Source: Longimicrobium sp. | GTDB taxonomy: Bacteria; Gemmatimonadota; Gemmatimonadetes; Longimicrobiales; Longimicrobiaceae | Reading direction: 5' to 3' | Assembly: GCA_036389795.1 (NCBI GenBank) | Contig: DASVWD010000267.1 | Coordinates: 1 to 32,615 of the forward strand | DNA length: 32,615 nucleotides | Shown: positions 7,597-15,947 of the stretch, in pieces | Layout: every line of letters starts with the position of its first letter | Numbering within the stretch: the stretch's first letter is position 1 | Position numbers and translations under genes: made by a program | The notes under the pieces: generated by a model | Told to the model about the DNA's origin: nothing | Database searches by the model: none | What the model saw: only the letters and a program-made list of their open reading frames with translations

Positions 7597-9186
7597 ATGC
7601 ATCCGTCGCCCGAGCCCGACCTGGTCCTCGCCGCCCGCCGCATCCACGTGCTCGGCGGGCAGCCGCCCGTGGAGGCGCTGTTCATCCGCGGCGGGAGGGT
7701 CGCGGCGGCGGGGTCGCGGGCGGAGATGGAGTCGCTGGCGGGCCGCGGCGCGCTGGTCGAGGACCTGGGGGAGGCGTACGTCACGCCGGGGCTCACCGAC
7801 GCGCACGTGCACCTGACCACCTGGGGCCTCTCGCTCACCCGCGTGGACCTGAACGCGGCGCGCACCGTCGAGGAGGCGCTGGAGCGGATAGCCGCGCACG
7901 CGGCGCGGGGCACGGGGTGGGTGCGCGGGCTCGGGTGGGACGCGCACCGCTGGGGGAGGCTGCCGACGCGCGCGGAGCTGGACCGCGTCTGCCCGGAGCG
8001 GCCGTGCTACTTCCAGAGCCACGACATCCACGGCGCCTGGCTGAACACCGAGGCGCTGCGCCGCGCGGGCGTCGGGCGCGACACGCCGGACCCCGAGGGC
8101 GGGCAGATCGTGCGCGACGCGGAGACGGGCGAGCCCACCGGCGTGCTGCTGGAGAAGGCGATGGCGCTCGCCGAGCGGCACCTGCCGCCCGAGACGCCCG
8201 CCGAGCGCCGCGACGCGCTCCTGGAGGCCCAGCGTCGCGTGCACCGCCTGGGGCTCACCGGCCTGCACTCCGTCGAGGTGACCGGGATGGAGGACTTCGC
8301 CGCGCTCGACGCCGAGGGGCTGCTGCGGCTGCGCGTCCTCCAGGCGATCCCGCTGCCCCGCCTCGACGCGGCGATCCAGGTGGGCGTGCGCAGCGGCTTC
8401 GGGGGCGAGCGGCTGCGCGTGGGCGGGGTGAAGATGTTCCTGGACGGGGCCCTGGGCTCGCGCACGGCGTGGATGCGCGAGCCGTACGCGGGCACCGGCG
8501 GCGACCGCGGCATCCAGACGCTCCCGTCGGAAGAGTTCCGCGGGGCGGTGCGCCGCGCGGCCGCGGCCGGGATCTCCGCCACGGTGCACGCCATCGGCGA
8601 CGCGGCGGTGGAGCTGGCGCTGGAGGTGCTGGGGACGGTCCCGCCCCCGCCGGCGATGCCGCACCGCGTCGAGCACCTGCAGCTCTGCCCGCCGGACCTG
8701 TGGGAGCGCGCCGGCCGATCCGGGGTGGTCGCCTCCATGCAGCCCGTGCACCTGATGACCGACATCCCCGCCGCCGAGCGGCACTGGGGGCACGAGCGCT
8801 CGCGCGGCGCCTACGCCTTCGCGCCCGTGCTGCGCGCGGGGGCCACGCTGGCCTTCGGCTCCGACGTGCCGGTGGAGACGGTCGATCCGCGCCTGGGCCT
8901 GTTCGCCGCGGTGAAGCGCGTCGGCTGGGACGGCGGGCCCGCGGGGGAGTGGTTCCCCGAGAACGCGCTCACCGCCGAGGAAGCGCTCCGGGCGTACACG
9001 GAGGGCCCCGCGCGCGCCGCCGGCGAGGCGCACCGCCGCGGCCGCCTCCTCCCGGGCCATGACGCCGACCTGGTGGCCTGGGACCGCGACCCGCTCTCCT
9101 GCCCGCCCGACGAGCTGCGCGAGATGCGCTGCCTGCTGACGATGGTCGGCGGCGAGGCCGTCCACCGCGAGGAGGACGCGTCGTGA
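7597..9186 (+). CDS. Amidohydrolase-3 family metal-dependent hydrolase (YtcJ-like)
   Basis: The 529-residue protein fits the amidohydrolase-3/YtcJ group, TIM-barrel hydrolases acting on C-N bonds of mostly unknown substrates. The N-terminal beta-sandwich holds DLVLAARRIHVL. The metal motif is D-A-H70-V-H72. Further conserved blocks are VGGVKMFLDGALGSRTA, the HAIGDAAV histidine, HRVEHLQL, and FGSDVPVE with the late metal aspartate. The C-terminal ending GRLLPGHDADLVAWDRDPL is typical. There is no signal peptide, so it should be cytosolic. ATG 7597 has no obvious ribosome binding site, but the domain begins immediately. The substrate cannot be told from the sequence. Confidence 0.88.
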   Translation: MHPSPEPDLVLAARRIHVLGGQPPVEALFIRGGRVAAAGSRAEMESLAGRGALVEDLGEAYVTPGLTDAHVHLTTWGLSLTRVDLNAARTVEEALERIAAHAARGTGWVRGLGWDAHRWGRLPTRAELDRVCPERPCYFQSHDIHGAWLNTEALRRAGVGRDTPDPEGGQIVRDAETGEPTGVLLEKAMALAERHLPPETPAERRDALLEAQRRVHRLGLTGLHSVEVTGMEDFAALDAEGLLRLRVLQAIPLPRLDAAIQVGVRSGFGGERLRVGGVKMFLDGALGSRTAWMREPYAGTGGDRGIQTLPSEEFRGAVRRAAAAGISATVHAIGDAAVELALEVLGTVPPPPAMPHRVEHLQLCPPDLWERAGRSGVVASMQPVHLMTDIPAAERHWGHERSRGAYAFAPVLRAGATLAFGSDVPVETVDPRLGLFAAVKRVGWDGGPAGEWFPENALTAEEALRAYTEGPARAAGEAHRRGRLLPGHDADLVAWDRDPLSCPPDELREMRCLLTMVGGEAVHREEDAS

Positions 9187-9249
9187 GCGGCGGGTCTCCG
9201 GAGACGGCGCGTGATGGACTTGGTTGAAGAGCCGGCCTCTCCCTTCGGC

Positions 9250-9532
9250 TGTCATTCTGAGGCCCGGCCACACGGGACCAGCATCCGCACGGATGACCGC
9301 AGGGCCGAAGAATCTTCTCACCCTGGCAGGTGGGTTGGGCGCGGCAGCGGCACGGATGCCGGCCAGGCGCGATCCTTGACCGCCCGTTTCAATCGGATTC
9401 GCCATTGAGGCAACCCGGCGGCCGGACGGGGCGCAAATGATCAAGCCACCTGGCAGGGTGAGTAAATCCTTCGGTCGCCGCCGGGCTTCGTCGCGAGAGC
9501 GGGTTCGGTGCGGCGGCTCCCTCAGGATGACA
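9250..9532. repeat. Inverted pair of ATCCTTCGG-type palindromic repeats
   Basis: The left copy begins TGTCATTCTGAGG (9250) and ends GAAGAATCTTCTCACC (to 9333). The right copy runs from 9446, in inverse order, and ends CCCTCAGGATGACA (9532). The inner ends CTCACCCTGGCAGGTGG (9317-9333) and CCACCTGGCAGGGTGAG (9446-9462) are inverted repeats with one mismatch. Each half can fold by itself: in the right one ATCCT pairs with AGGAT and GCCGCC with GGCGGC. The whole fills the gene-free stretch 9187-9571 between the amidohydrolase and the sirtuin. Confidence 0.7.
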
Positions 9533-9571
9533 ACGTGTCGGGATGAGTCTTGAATTGAACCGCATGCCAGC

Positions 9572-10336
9572 ATGACGCCCGAGGGACTGGCGCGGGCGGC
9601 CGGGTTCCTGGCCGGGGCGCGGAGCGTGGTGGCCTCCACCGGGGCGGGGATGTCGAAGGAGAGCGGCATCCCCACCTTCCGCGACGCCATGGAGGGGCTG
9701 TGGGCGCGCTTCGACCCGCAGGAGCTGGCCACCGAGGAGGGGTTCCGCAGGGACCCGCGCCGGGTGTGGAGCTGGTACGCCTGGCGCCGCGGGAAGGTGG
9801 CCGAGGCCGTGCCGCACCCCGGCTACCACGCGCTGGTGGAGCTGGAGGCGCTCGTCCCCTCGCTCGCGGTGGTCACCCAGAACGTCGACGGGCTGCACGC
9901 CGCCGCCGGCTCGCGCGACGTGATCGAGCTGCACGGCAGCCTGCGCCGCGTGAAGTGCCTGGACCGCGGCCACCCGTACGGCGGCGAGCTCCCGGCGTCG
10001 AACGGAGGCGAGGAGGACCCGCCGCCGTGCCCGGCCTGCGGCTCGCCGCTCCGGCCCGACGTGGTGTGGTTCGGCGAGATGCTCCCCGAGCGGGCCGTGG
10101 AGCGCGCGTGGCGGCTGGCCGGCGAGTGCGACGTGCTGCTGCTGGTGGGCACCTCCGGCACCGTGTGGCCCGCCGCCGAGCTCCCCCACGTGGCCCGCCG
10201 CTCCGGCGCGCGGATCGTCGAGGTCAACCCCGACCCCAGCGAGCTCACGCCGCTGGCCGACGTCTTCCTGCAGGGCGCCGCGGGCCGCGTGCTCCCCGCG
10301 CTGGTGGACGCCCTGCGCGCGCGACGGCCCGGCTGA
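9572..10336 (+). CDS. Sir2-family NAD-dependent protein deacylase, class III-like
   Basis: The 254-residue protein has all the main sirtuin motifs. The NAD-binding GAGMSKESGIPTFR is at 24-37, TQNVDGLH at 102-109, the catalytic H121 is in ELHGSL, and GTSGTVWPA and VNPD come later. Y69 and R72 (WYAWR) match the Tyr/Arg pair of class III sirtuins such as CobB and SIRT5, which favour succinyl- and malonyl-lysine. The zinc site is unusual: C129, C153 and C156 are present, but the second cysteine of the first pair is missing and H134 is nearby. The gene is 26 bases upstream of carbonic anhydrase and probably cotranscribed with it. Confidence 0.9.
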   Translation: MTPEGLARAAGFLAGARSVVASTGAGMSKESGIPTFRDAMEGLWARFDPQELATEEGFRRDPRRVWSWYAWRRGKVAEAVPHPGYHALVELEALVPSLAVVTQNVDGLHAAAGSRDVIELHGSLRRVKCLDRGHPYGGELPASNGGEEDPPPCPACGSPLRPDVVWFGEMLPERAVERAWRLAGECDVLLLVGTSGTVWPAAELPHVARRSGARIVEVNPDPSELTPLADVFLQGAAGRVLPALVDALRARRPG

Positions 10337-10362
10337 GCGTACCCCTATCCATTCGAGAGACG

Positions 10363-10956
10363 ATGCCCGGACTGGAGCACCTGATCGAGAACAACCGCGC
10401 CTGGTCGCGCCGCACGGTGGAGCGCGACCCCGAGTTCTTCCGCACGCTGGCGCGGCAGCAGTCGCCCGAGTACCTGTGGATCGGCTGCTCGGACAGCCGG
10501 GTGCCCGCCAACGAGATCGTGGACCTGCTCCCGGGCGAGCTGTTCGTCCACCGCAACGTGGCCAACGTGGTGGTGCACACCGACCTCAACTGCCTGTCGG
10601 TGCTCCAGTTCGCCGTCGAGGTGCTCAAGGTGAGGCACGTGATCGTCTGCGGCCACTACGGCTGCGGCGGGGTGCAGGCGGCGCTGGAAGACGCCCGGCT
10701 GGGGCTGATCGACAACTGGCTGCGCCACGTGCAGGACGTGAAGCAGAAGCACGCCGCCGAGCTCGAATCCACGGCTCCGGCCGCGCGCCTGGACCGCCTC
10801 TGCGAGCTGAACGTCACCGAGCAGGTGGCGAACGTCTGCCAGACCACCATCGTGCAGGGCGCCTGGGAGCGCGGCCAGGACCTCACCGTGCACGGCTGGA
10901 TCTACGGCCTCCACGACGGCCTGGTGCGCGACCTGAACGTTTCGCGCTCGGGGTGA
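10363..10956 (+). CDS. can: Beta-class carbonic anhydrase
   Basis: The 197-residue protein interconverts CO2 and bicarbonate in the cytosol. Zinc ligands C42 (with D44 and R46 in CSDSRVPAN), H98 and C101 (CGHYGCGG) are all present, as in Can-type enzymes. GAGAG precedes ATG 10363. The length and the ending GLHDGLVRDL are typical of the Can subgroup. It follows the sirtuin gene by 26 bases. Bicarbonate supply for carboxylases is the usual role. Confidence 0.95.
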   Translation: MPGLEHLIENNRAWSRRTVERDPEFFRTLARQQSPEYLWIGCSDSRVPANEIVDLLPGELFVHRNVANVVVHTDLNCLSVLQFAVEVLKVRHVIVCGHYGCGGVQAALEDARLGLIDNWLRHVQDVKQKHAAELESTAPAARLDRLCELNVTEQVANVCQTTIVQGAWERGQDLTVHGWIYGLHDGLVRDLNVSRSG

Positions 10957-11094
10957 CGCGCCCTCGCCGCCCAGCCGGCGCTGCGGCCGCCTCCGCTCCG
11001 TCCAGTTCACGCCAGCGTGGTGACAGATTGTAAGTGCGGTGGCGGTGTTCTGTGGATCTGGGCCCGTTCACTTTTTCACGCCGGGCGAGGTGCA

Positions 11095-11106
11095 TAGAAT
11101 GGGCGG
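11095..11106 (+). promoter_or_regulatory. Promoter -10 box of the PIN toxin operon, probably leaderless
   Basis: TAGAAT (11095-11100) lies only six bases before the ATG at 11107, so transcription should begin at or next to the start codon. No ribosome binding site is visible in the gap GGGCGG at usable spacing. A weak -35 (TTTTCA, about 11073) is possible. This is the pattern of leaderless genes with a TANNNT box. Confidence 0.5.
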
Positions 11107-11589
11107 ATGCCACGTCCCCGCGCCTACATTGAGACCACGATCCCAAGCGCTTACCACGAACGGCGTGGCGGCCCCAAGGTAGCCGCGAAGAGAGCGGCGA
11201 CGCGGCACTGGTGGTCGAGCGCGGGAGAAACGTACGAGTTGGTTACCAGCCGGCTTGTCATTCAGGAGCTTTCCGCGGGTCCGGCTGAGCGACGGGAAGA
11301 ATGGCTTTCGCTCGTGCGGGAACTACCGTTGTTGCGCTCGACCCCAAAGATCATCAGTACCGTCCAGGTATATCTGAACCAGAAGCTGATGCCGGCCGTC
11401 CCGCCGACAGACGCATACCACCTGGCATTCGCATCCTTCCACAGGTGTGAGTACCTGGTGACGTGGAACATGCGGCATCTGGCGAACGAGAACAAATTCG
11501 AGCACATTAGACGGGTGAACGAAGCGCTCGGGCTGTTCGTACCCAGCATCGTCACGCCACGGCAGTTGATCGGAGGAGCCGATGAGTGA
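11107..11589 (+). CDS. PIN-domain (VapC-like) toxin ribonuclease
   Basis: The 160-residue PIN-fold protein begins with strand AYIETTIPSAY, carries E54 in SRLVIQELSAG, and ends the domain with D102-A-Y-H-L-A and LVTWN121. The classical first Asp of PIN domains is Glu9 and the fourth acidic position is Asn121. The YIETTIPS / TWN variant is a recognisable subgroup usually annotated as VapC-type toxins. Such enzymes cut RNA and are kept inactive by a partner protein. The small gene at 11582 overlaps it and supplies the likely antitoxin, so the order is toxin first. The base composition is less GC-rich than that of neighbouring genes, suggesting horizontal transfer. The target RNA is unknown. Confidence 0.78.
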   Translation: MPRPRAYIETTIPSAYHERRGGPKVAAKRAATRHWWSSAGETYELVTSRLVIQELSAGPAERREEWLSLVRELPLLRSTPKIISTVQVYLNQKLMPAVPPTDAYHLAFASFHRCEYLVTWNMRHLANENKFEHIRRVNEALGLFVPSIVTPRQLIGGADE

Positions 11590-11773
11590 CCCTGAGCCCT
11601 GGGATCCGATCGTGGATCCGATCCGGGAGATTCGGATGCGCATCTCGGCGCAGTTCGATCACGACCCGGTCAAGCTGGGTGAGTACCTGATGAAGGATCA
11701 GGAGCAGTTCCGGGATCGCCTGATCTCGCCGGGTGAAACCGAGCCGCGCAAGGACGGGAAGTCGGCCGCCTGA
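11582..11773 (+). CDS. Small partner (putative antitoxin) of the PIN toxin
   Basis: The 63-residue acidic protein (MSDPEPWDPIVDPIREIRMRI...) overlaps the toxin gene by eight bases and has a strong ribosome binding site, GGAGGAG, inside the toxin's end. The pattern DPIV..IRE.R..I...FDHD is typical of small proteins next to YIETTIPS-type PIN genes, as I recall them. I infer an antitoxin or stabilising partner. It lacks a recognisable DNA-binding domain, so autoregulation is uncertain. Confidence 0.65.
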   Translation: MSDPEPWDPIVDPIREIRMRISAQFDHDPVKLGEYLMKDQEQFRDRLISPGETEPRKDGKSAA

Positions 11774-11790
11774 CTCCCGCCGTACGGATT

Positions 11791-11877
11791 GGAGACGAGC
11801 GCATCGCCCTCCGCTCGTCTCCCGGGTTACGCATCGTCTTCTGCCCCTTGCCGCCGCCGCGCGGCAGGGGGCAGTTT
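11791..11877 (+). terminator. Two hairpins after the toxin operon
   Basis: GGAGACGAGCG (11791-11801) pairs perfectly with CGCTCGTCTCC (11812-11822). A second hairpin pairs CTGCCCC (11841-11847) with GGGGCAG (11868-11874) and is followed by TTTG. The pair probably ends toxin-operon transcription before pyruvate kinase. U-tracts are short, so termination strength is uncertain. Confidence 0.5.
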
Positions 11878-11960
11878 GTCGTCTCGAACCGCGCCCGGCG
11901 GGTGCGGTCCTTCGCCCGCGGCCGCGGCGAGCCCGACGTTGCCGCCTTCCTGGGAGCTCG

Positions 11961-13379
11961 ATGCAGCGACGCACCAAGATCGTCTGTACGCTGGGCCCCG
12001 CGTCCTGGTCGCCCGAGCGCATCCACTCGCTCATCGAGGCGGGGATGGACGTGGCCCGCATCAACTTCTCGCACGGCGACCTGGACCGCCACGCCGAGAC
12101 CATCCGGAACGTCCGCGCGGCCGCCGAGCGGGCGCGCCGCCCGATCGCCATCCTGGGCGACCTGCAGGGGCCCAAGATCCGCGTGGGCGTGCTCCCCGAG
12201 CCGGTGGAGCTCCGGCCCGGCGACGCCGTCACCTTCGCCCCCGAGGGCGAGCACGCGGCCGGGGAGCTCCCCACCACCTTCGCCGAGCTGGCCGAAGACG
12301 TGGAGGTGGGCGACGTGGTGCTCCTGGCCGACGGGCTGATGGAGCTGATCGTCACCGACGTGCAGCCGCCGCGGGTGACCATGCGGGTGATCCACGGCGG
12401 CGAGCTCACCTCCAGCAAGGGGATCAACCTCCCGGGCACGCGCATCAGCATCCCCTCGCTCACGCCCAAGGACCTGCGCGACCTGGAGTTCGCGCTGGAG
12501 CACGAGCTGGACTACGTGGCGCTCTCGTTCGTGCGCTCGGCCGAGGACGTGCGCGACCTGGCGCGGCGCATCCCCGAGGGCGGCCCGCTGGTGGTGGTGA
12601 AGGTGGAGAAGGGGATGGCGCTGGAGAACCTCCCCGCCATCCTGCAGGCCTCGGCCGCGGCGATGGTGGCGCGCGGCGACCTGGGGGTGGAGCTCCCCTT
12701 CGAGCGCGTGCCGCTGGCGCAGAAGCGGATGATCCAGCTGGCCAACCTCTCCAGCCGCCCGGTGATCACCGCCACGCAGATGCTGGAGTCGATGATCGAG
12801 AACCCGCGCCCCACGCGCGCGGAGGCCTCCGACGTGGCCAACGCCATCATCGACGGCACCGACGCGGTGATGCTCTCGGCCGAGACGGCCACGGGGAAGT
12901 TCCCGATCCAGGCGGTGCAGTCGATGGTGCGCATCGCCCAGGAGATCGAGGACTCGCACATCCTGGAGGGGGGCCCGCACTACGACTTCCCGATCGAGGC
13001 GGGCCCCGACGGCCACGTCCCCACGGCGCGCGCCATCGCCGGGGCCACGGTGGAGGCGGTGCGGCGGCTCTCCGCCCCGCTCATCATCACCATGACCAGC
13101 AGCGGGAGCACGGCGCGGGTGGTGTCCTCCTTCCGCCCGCCGGTGCCGGTGCTGGCGCTCACCGACCAGGTGCGCACCTACAACCAGCTGGCGCTGGTGT
13201 GGGGGGTGGTCCCGATCCTCTGCTCGCGCGAGTCCACCTTCGAGGAGCAGCTGGCGTGCGGCCGCGAGGAGGCGCTGCGCCGCGGCCTGGCCCGGCGCGG
13301 CGACCGCGTGGTGGTGACCGCCGGCAGCCCCATGCACGTGGCGGGGACGACGAATCTCCTGCAGGTGGAACAGCTTTGA
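11961..13379 (+). CDS. pyk: Pyruvate kinase
   Basis: The 472-residue protein catalyses the last step of glycolysis, phosphoenolpyruvate plus ADP to pyruvate plus ATP. It starts MQRRTKIVCTLGPAS and has ARINFSHG, GDLQGPKIRVG, VKVEKG with the catalytic lysine, ARGDLGVE, TQMLESM and DGTDAVMLSAETATGKFP. The C-terminal allosteric-type domain includes TSSGSTARVVSSFRP and GDRVVVTAG. The length matches bacterial type II enzymes without the extra PEP-utiliser domain. GGGAG precedes the ATG at good spacing. The stop codon is followed directly by an octamer repeat hairpin. Confidence 0.96.
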   Translation: MQRRTKIVCTLGPASWSPERIHSLIEAGMDVARINFSHGDLDRHAETIRNVRAAAERARRPIAILGDLQGPKIRVGVLPEPVELRPGDAVTFAPEGEHAAGELPTTFAELAEDVEVGDVVLLADGLMELIVTDVQPPRVTMRVIHGGELTSSKGINLPGTRISIPSLTPKDLRDLEFALEHELDYVALSFVRSAEDVRDLARRIPEGGPLVVVKVEKGMALENLPAILQASAAAMVARGDLGVELPFERVPLAQKRMIQLANLSSRPVITATQMLESMIENPRPTRAEASDVANAIIDGTDAVMLSAETATGKFPIQAVQSMVRIAQEIEDSHILEGGPHYDFPIEAGPDGHVPTARAIAGATVEAVRRLSAPLIITMTSSGSTARVVSSFRPPVPVLALTDQVRTYNQLALVWGVVPILCSRESTFEEQLACGREEALRRGLARRGDRVVVTAGSPMHVAGTTNLLQVEQL

Positions 13380-13380
13380 A

Positions 13381-13469
13381 GTGCGAGAGTGCGAGAGTGC
13401 GAAAGTGCGAAAGTGCGCCTCTCGGCGGTTGCCGTTACTTTCGCACTTTCGCACTCGGCACTTTCGCAC
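13381..13469 (+). repeat. Octamer tandem repeat with inverted arm
   Basis: Just after the pyk stop, GTGCGAGA (twice) and GTGCGAAA (twice) plus GTGCG run from 13381 to 13417. The opposite arm (13438-13469) contains CTTTCGCACTTTCGCACT and CACTTTCGCAC, so the whole can form a long hairpin. The arm ends one base before the ATG of the next gene, leaving no room for an ordinary ribosome binding site there. Confidence 0.8.
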
Positions 13470-13470
13470 C

Positions 13471-14247
13471 ATGAGGCTCCGCTTCCTGGGCACCGGCACC
13501 TCGTTCGGCGTGCCCGTCATCGGGTGCCGGTGCGCGGTCTGCGCCTCCGGCGACCCGCGCGACCGGAGGACGCGCCACGCGGCGCTCCTCCAGGAGGAGG
13601 GCCGCACGCTGCTGGTGGACACGCCGCCGGAGCTCAGGCTGCAGCTGATCGCCGCGGGGGTGCGCGGGGTGGACGCGGTGTGGTACACGCACACGCACGC
13701 CGACCACGTGCACGGGGTGGACGACCTGCGCGTGTTCTCCAGGCAGGGCGGGCAGGCGCTGCCCGTCTACGCCCACGAGCGGGACAGGAAGACGCTGGTC
13801 TCGCGCTTCGCCTACGTCTTCGACCCCACCGTCCCCCCGCTGAAAGGGACGTCGAAGCCCGAGGCCGAGCTGCACGACTTCCGCTCGTACGAGCCGGTGC
13901 GGGCGGCGGGGTTCGAGCTCCTTCCCCTCCCCGTCCCCCACGGCGACGCGCAGGTGCACGGCTTCCGCGTGGGCGGGCTGGGCTACATCACCGACGCCAA
14001 GCGGCTGCCCCCGCGCACCGAGGAGGCGCTCCGGGGGGTGCGCGTGCTGGTGCTGAACGCCCTCTGGTGGGGCGAGCCGCACCCCAACCACTTCAGCGTG
14101 GAGGAGGCGTGCGAGACAGCCGGGCGCCTGGGCGCCGAGCGCACCTACCTCACCCACCTGAGCCACCGCACCAGCCAGGCCGAGCTGGACCGCCGGTTGC
14201 CCGCCGGGGTGCGGGCGGCGTACGATGGGCTGGAGGTGGAGGTTTGA
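13471..14247 (+). CDS. Metallo-beta-lactamase-fold phosphodiesterase, PhnP-like
   Basis: The 258-residue protein has the metal motif H74-T-H76-A-D78-H79 in YTHTHADHVHGVDDLR, closely matching the PhnP/YycJ-related phosphodiesterase group. Cysteines C19, C21 and C24 (GCRCAVC) match the structural zinc site of PhnP. Later metal positions are in VPHGD and TYLTHLSH. PhnP hydrolyses cyclic ribose phosphates in phosphonate breakdown, but no phn genes are nearby. A more general nucleotide phosphodiesterase role is possible. The start codon abuts the octamer hairpin. Confidence 0.85.
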   Translation: MRLRFLGTGTSFGVPVIGCRCAVCASGDPRDRRTRHAALLQEEGRTLLVDTPPELRLQLIAAGVRGVDAVWYTHTHADHVHGVDDLRVFSRQGGQALPVYAHERDRKTLVSRFAYVFDPTVPPLKGTSKPEAELHDFRSYEPVRAAGFELLPLPVPHGDAQVHGFRVGGLGYITDAKRLPPRTEEALRGVRVLVLNALWWGEPHPNHFSVEEACETAGRLGAERTYLTHLSHRTSQAELDRRLPAGVRAAYDGLEVEV

Positions 14248-14250
14248 GAA

Positions 14251-14531
14251 GTGCGTGAGTGCGAAAGTGCGAAAGTGCGAAAGTGTTCAGGGCGAGATCG
14301 GTCGTAGGGGCGAGGCCTGCCTCGCCCGTGGCTGCCCCGCGGCGGTACTCGAATCGACGCACGGCAGGCGGCGTGCAGCCTCCGCAGGGAGGCTTCCTGT
14401 GGTTGTAGCCGCGGATTCATCCGCTCTACGATGGGACCGCCGCCCGAGCCAGGAGCCGTGTCGAGCACGAAGTACTCAGCACCTGGCGCTCAGGACTCAG
14501 GACCAACGCACCAAGGACTGCAGGTAAGGAT
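14251..14531 (+). repeat. Octamer array and mixed repeats between the PhnP-like gene and pgi
   Basis: The array 14251-14285 (GTGCGTGA, GTGCGAAA units) starts three bases after the stop of the upstream gene. It is followed by a GGGGCGAGGC/GCCTCGCCC palindrome (about 14307-14331), the GCGGATTCATCCGC core (about 14411-14424) with its TGTGGTTGTAGCC flank, and a run of CTCAGCAC/CTCAGGACT-like units (about 14470-14515). No gene was seen. Confidence 0.65.
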
Positions 14532-15947
14532 ATGCCCGGCGACTCGATCACCCTCGACTACAACAACATGCTCGCGCCGCGCCTGGGCGGCGGAGAGCAC
14601 GGGATCGACCCGGCCAGCCTGGAGCGCATGGCCGCGCGCTTCCGCGAGGCGCACGCCGACACCGCGCGCCGCCGCGAGTCGGGGGAGCTGGGCTTCTACG
14701 CGCTTCCCGGCGAGACCGCGACGGTCGACGCCATCCAGGCCTTCGCCGAGGGGCCGGGGCAGGCGTTCTCGGACCTGGTCGTCCTCGGCATCGGCGGGTC
14801 GGCGCTGGGGACCATCGCGCTCCGCACGGCGCTCCTGCACCCGGCCTGGAACGAGCTCTCCGGCGAGGAGCGCGACTTCTTCCCCCGCCTGCACGTGCTC
14901 GACAACGTCGACCCGGCCACCATCGGTCCCTTCCTGGACCGGCTGGAGCTGGGGAAGACGCTCTTCGACGTGGTCTCCAAGTCCGGCGGCACCGCCGAGA
15001 CCATGAGCCAGTACCTGGTGGTCCGCGAGCGGCTGGAGCGGGAGATGGGCGAGGGCTACCGCCGCCACCTCCTCTTCACCACCGACCCCGAGAAGGGCGT
15101 GCTCCGCCGGATCGCCCGCGAGGAGGAGATCGCCACCCTGCCGATCCCCCCGAAGGTCGGCGGGCGCTTCTCCGTGCTCTCCGCCGTCGGGCTCCTCCCC
15201 GCCGCGATGGTGGGGATCGACGTGCGCGAGCTGCTGGCCGGGGCCGACGAGATGGCGCGCCGCTGCGACACGGATGACCTGCGCGCCAACCCGGCCGGGA
15301 TGTTCGCGGCGCTGCAGTACCTGGCCGACACGGAGAAGGGCGCGCCGATCCACGTGATGATGCCCTACTCCGACCCCCTGCGCGACGTGGCCGACTGGTT
15401 CCGGCAGCTCTGGGCCGAGAGCCTGGGGAAGCAGAAAACGCGCGGCGGCGGCGAGGTGTTCGCCGGGCCCACGCCGGTGAAGGCGCTGGGGGCCACCGAC
15501 CAGCACTCGCAGGTGCAGCTGTACGTGGAGGGGCCGTTCGACAAGACCATCACCTTCCTGGCCGCGCGCGAGCGGGAGGGCGACCTGCCGATCCCCGCGC
15601 TGCACGGCGAGCTGGACGAGCTGGCGTACCTGGGTGGGCACACGCTGGGCGAGCTGCTCGACACCGAGCGCCTGGCCACCGAGGCCGCGCTGGCGAAGCG
15701 GGGGCGGATGAACATGACGCTGGAGCTGCCGCGCGTGGACGCCCGCTCGGTGGGGGGGCTGTTCATGCTGCTGCAGATCGCCACCGTGTACGCGGGCTTC
15801 TTCTACGGCGTGGACCCGCTGGACCAGCCCGGCGTGGAGCTGGGGAAGGAGCTCACCTACGGGATCATGGGCCGCCCGGGCTTCGAGCGGTTCCGCCAGG
15901 AATGGGAAGGGCGCGAGCCCAGGCGCGACGAATGGACCGTCCGATAG
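14532..15947 (+). CDS. pgi: Glucose-6-phosphate isomerase
   Basis: The 471-residue enzyme interconverts glucose 6-phosphate and fructose 6-phosphate. Seen motifs are LVVLGIGGSALGT, DNVDPATI, VSKSGGTAETM, the sugar-binding GRFSVLSAVGLLPAAM, TDQHSQVQLYVEGP and the C-terminal GVDPLDQPGVELGKEL. The length fits the shorter bacterial type. AAGGAT precedes ATG 14532. Its end overlaps the start of the lipid kinase gene by 16 bases, so the two are cotranscribed. A phosphoglucose isomerase near pyruvate kinase makes this a small glycolytic neighbourhood. Confidence 0.95.
   Translation: MPGDSITLDYNNMLAPRLGGGEHGIDPASLERMAARFREAHADTARRRESGELGFYALPGETATVDAIQAFAEGPGQAFSDLVVLGIGGSALGTIALRTALLHPAWNELSGEERDFFPRLHVLDNVDPATIGPFLDRLELGKTLFDVVSKSGGTAETMSQYLVVRERLEREMGEGYRRHLLFTTDPEKGVLRRIAREEEIATLPIPPKVGGRFSVLSAVGLLPAAMVGIDVRELLAGADEMARRCDTDDLRANPAGMFAALQYLADTEKGAPIHVMMPYSDPLRDVADWFRQLWAESLGKQKTRGGGEVFAGPTPVKALGATDQHSQVQLYVEGPFDKTITFLAAREREGDLPIPALHGELDELAYLGGHTLGELLDTERLATEAALAKRGRMNMTLELPRVDARSVGGLFMLLQIATVYAGFFYGVDPLDQPGVELGKELTYGIMGRPGFERFRQEWEGREPRRDEWTVR

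Noticed and set aside
13381-13469. CRISPR array
   Set aside because: The units are 8 bases in direct tandem without spacers, and there are no cas genes in the window.
13471-14247. Ribonuclease Z as the identity of the metallo-beta-lactamase-fold gene
   Set aside because: The HTHADHVHGVDDLR block and the N-terminal GCRCAVC cysteines match PhnP-type enzymes better.
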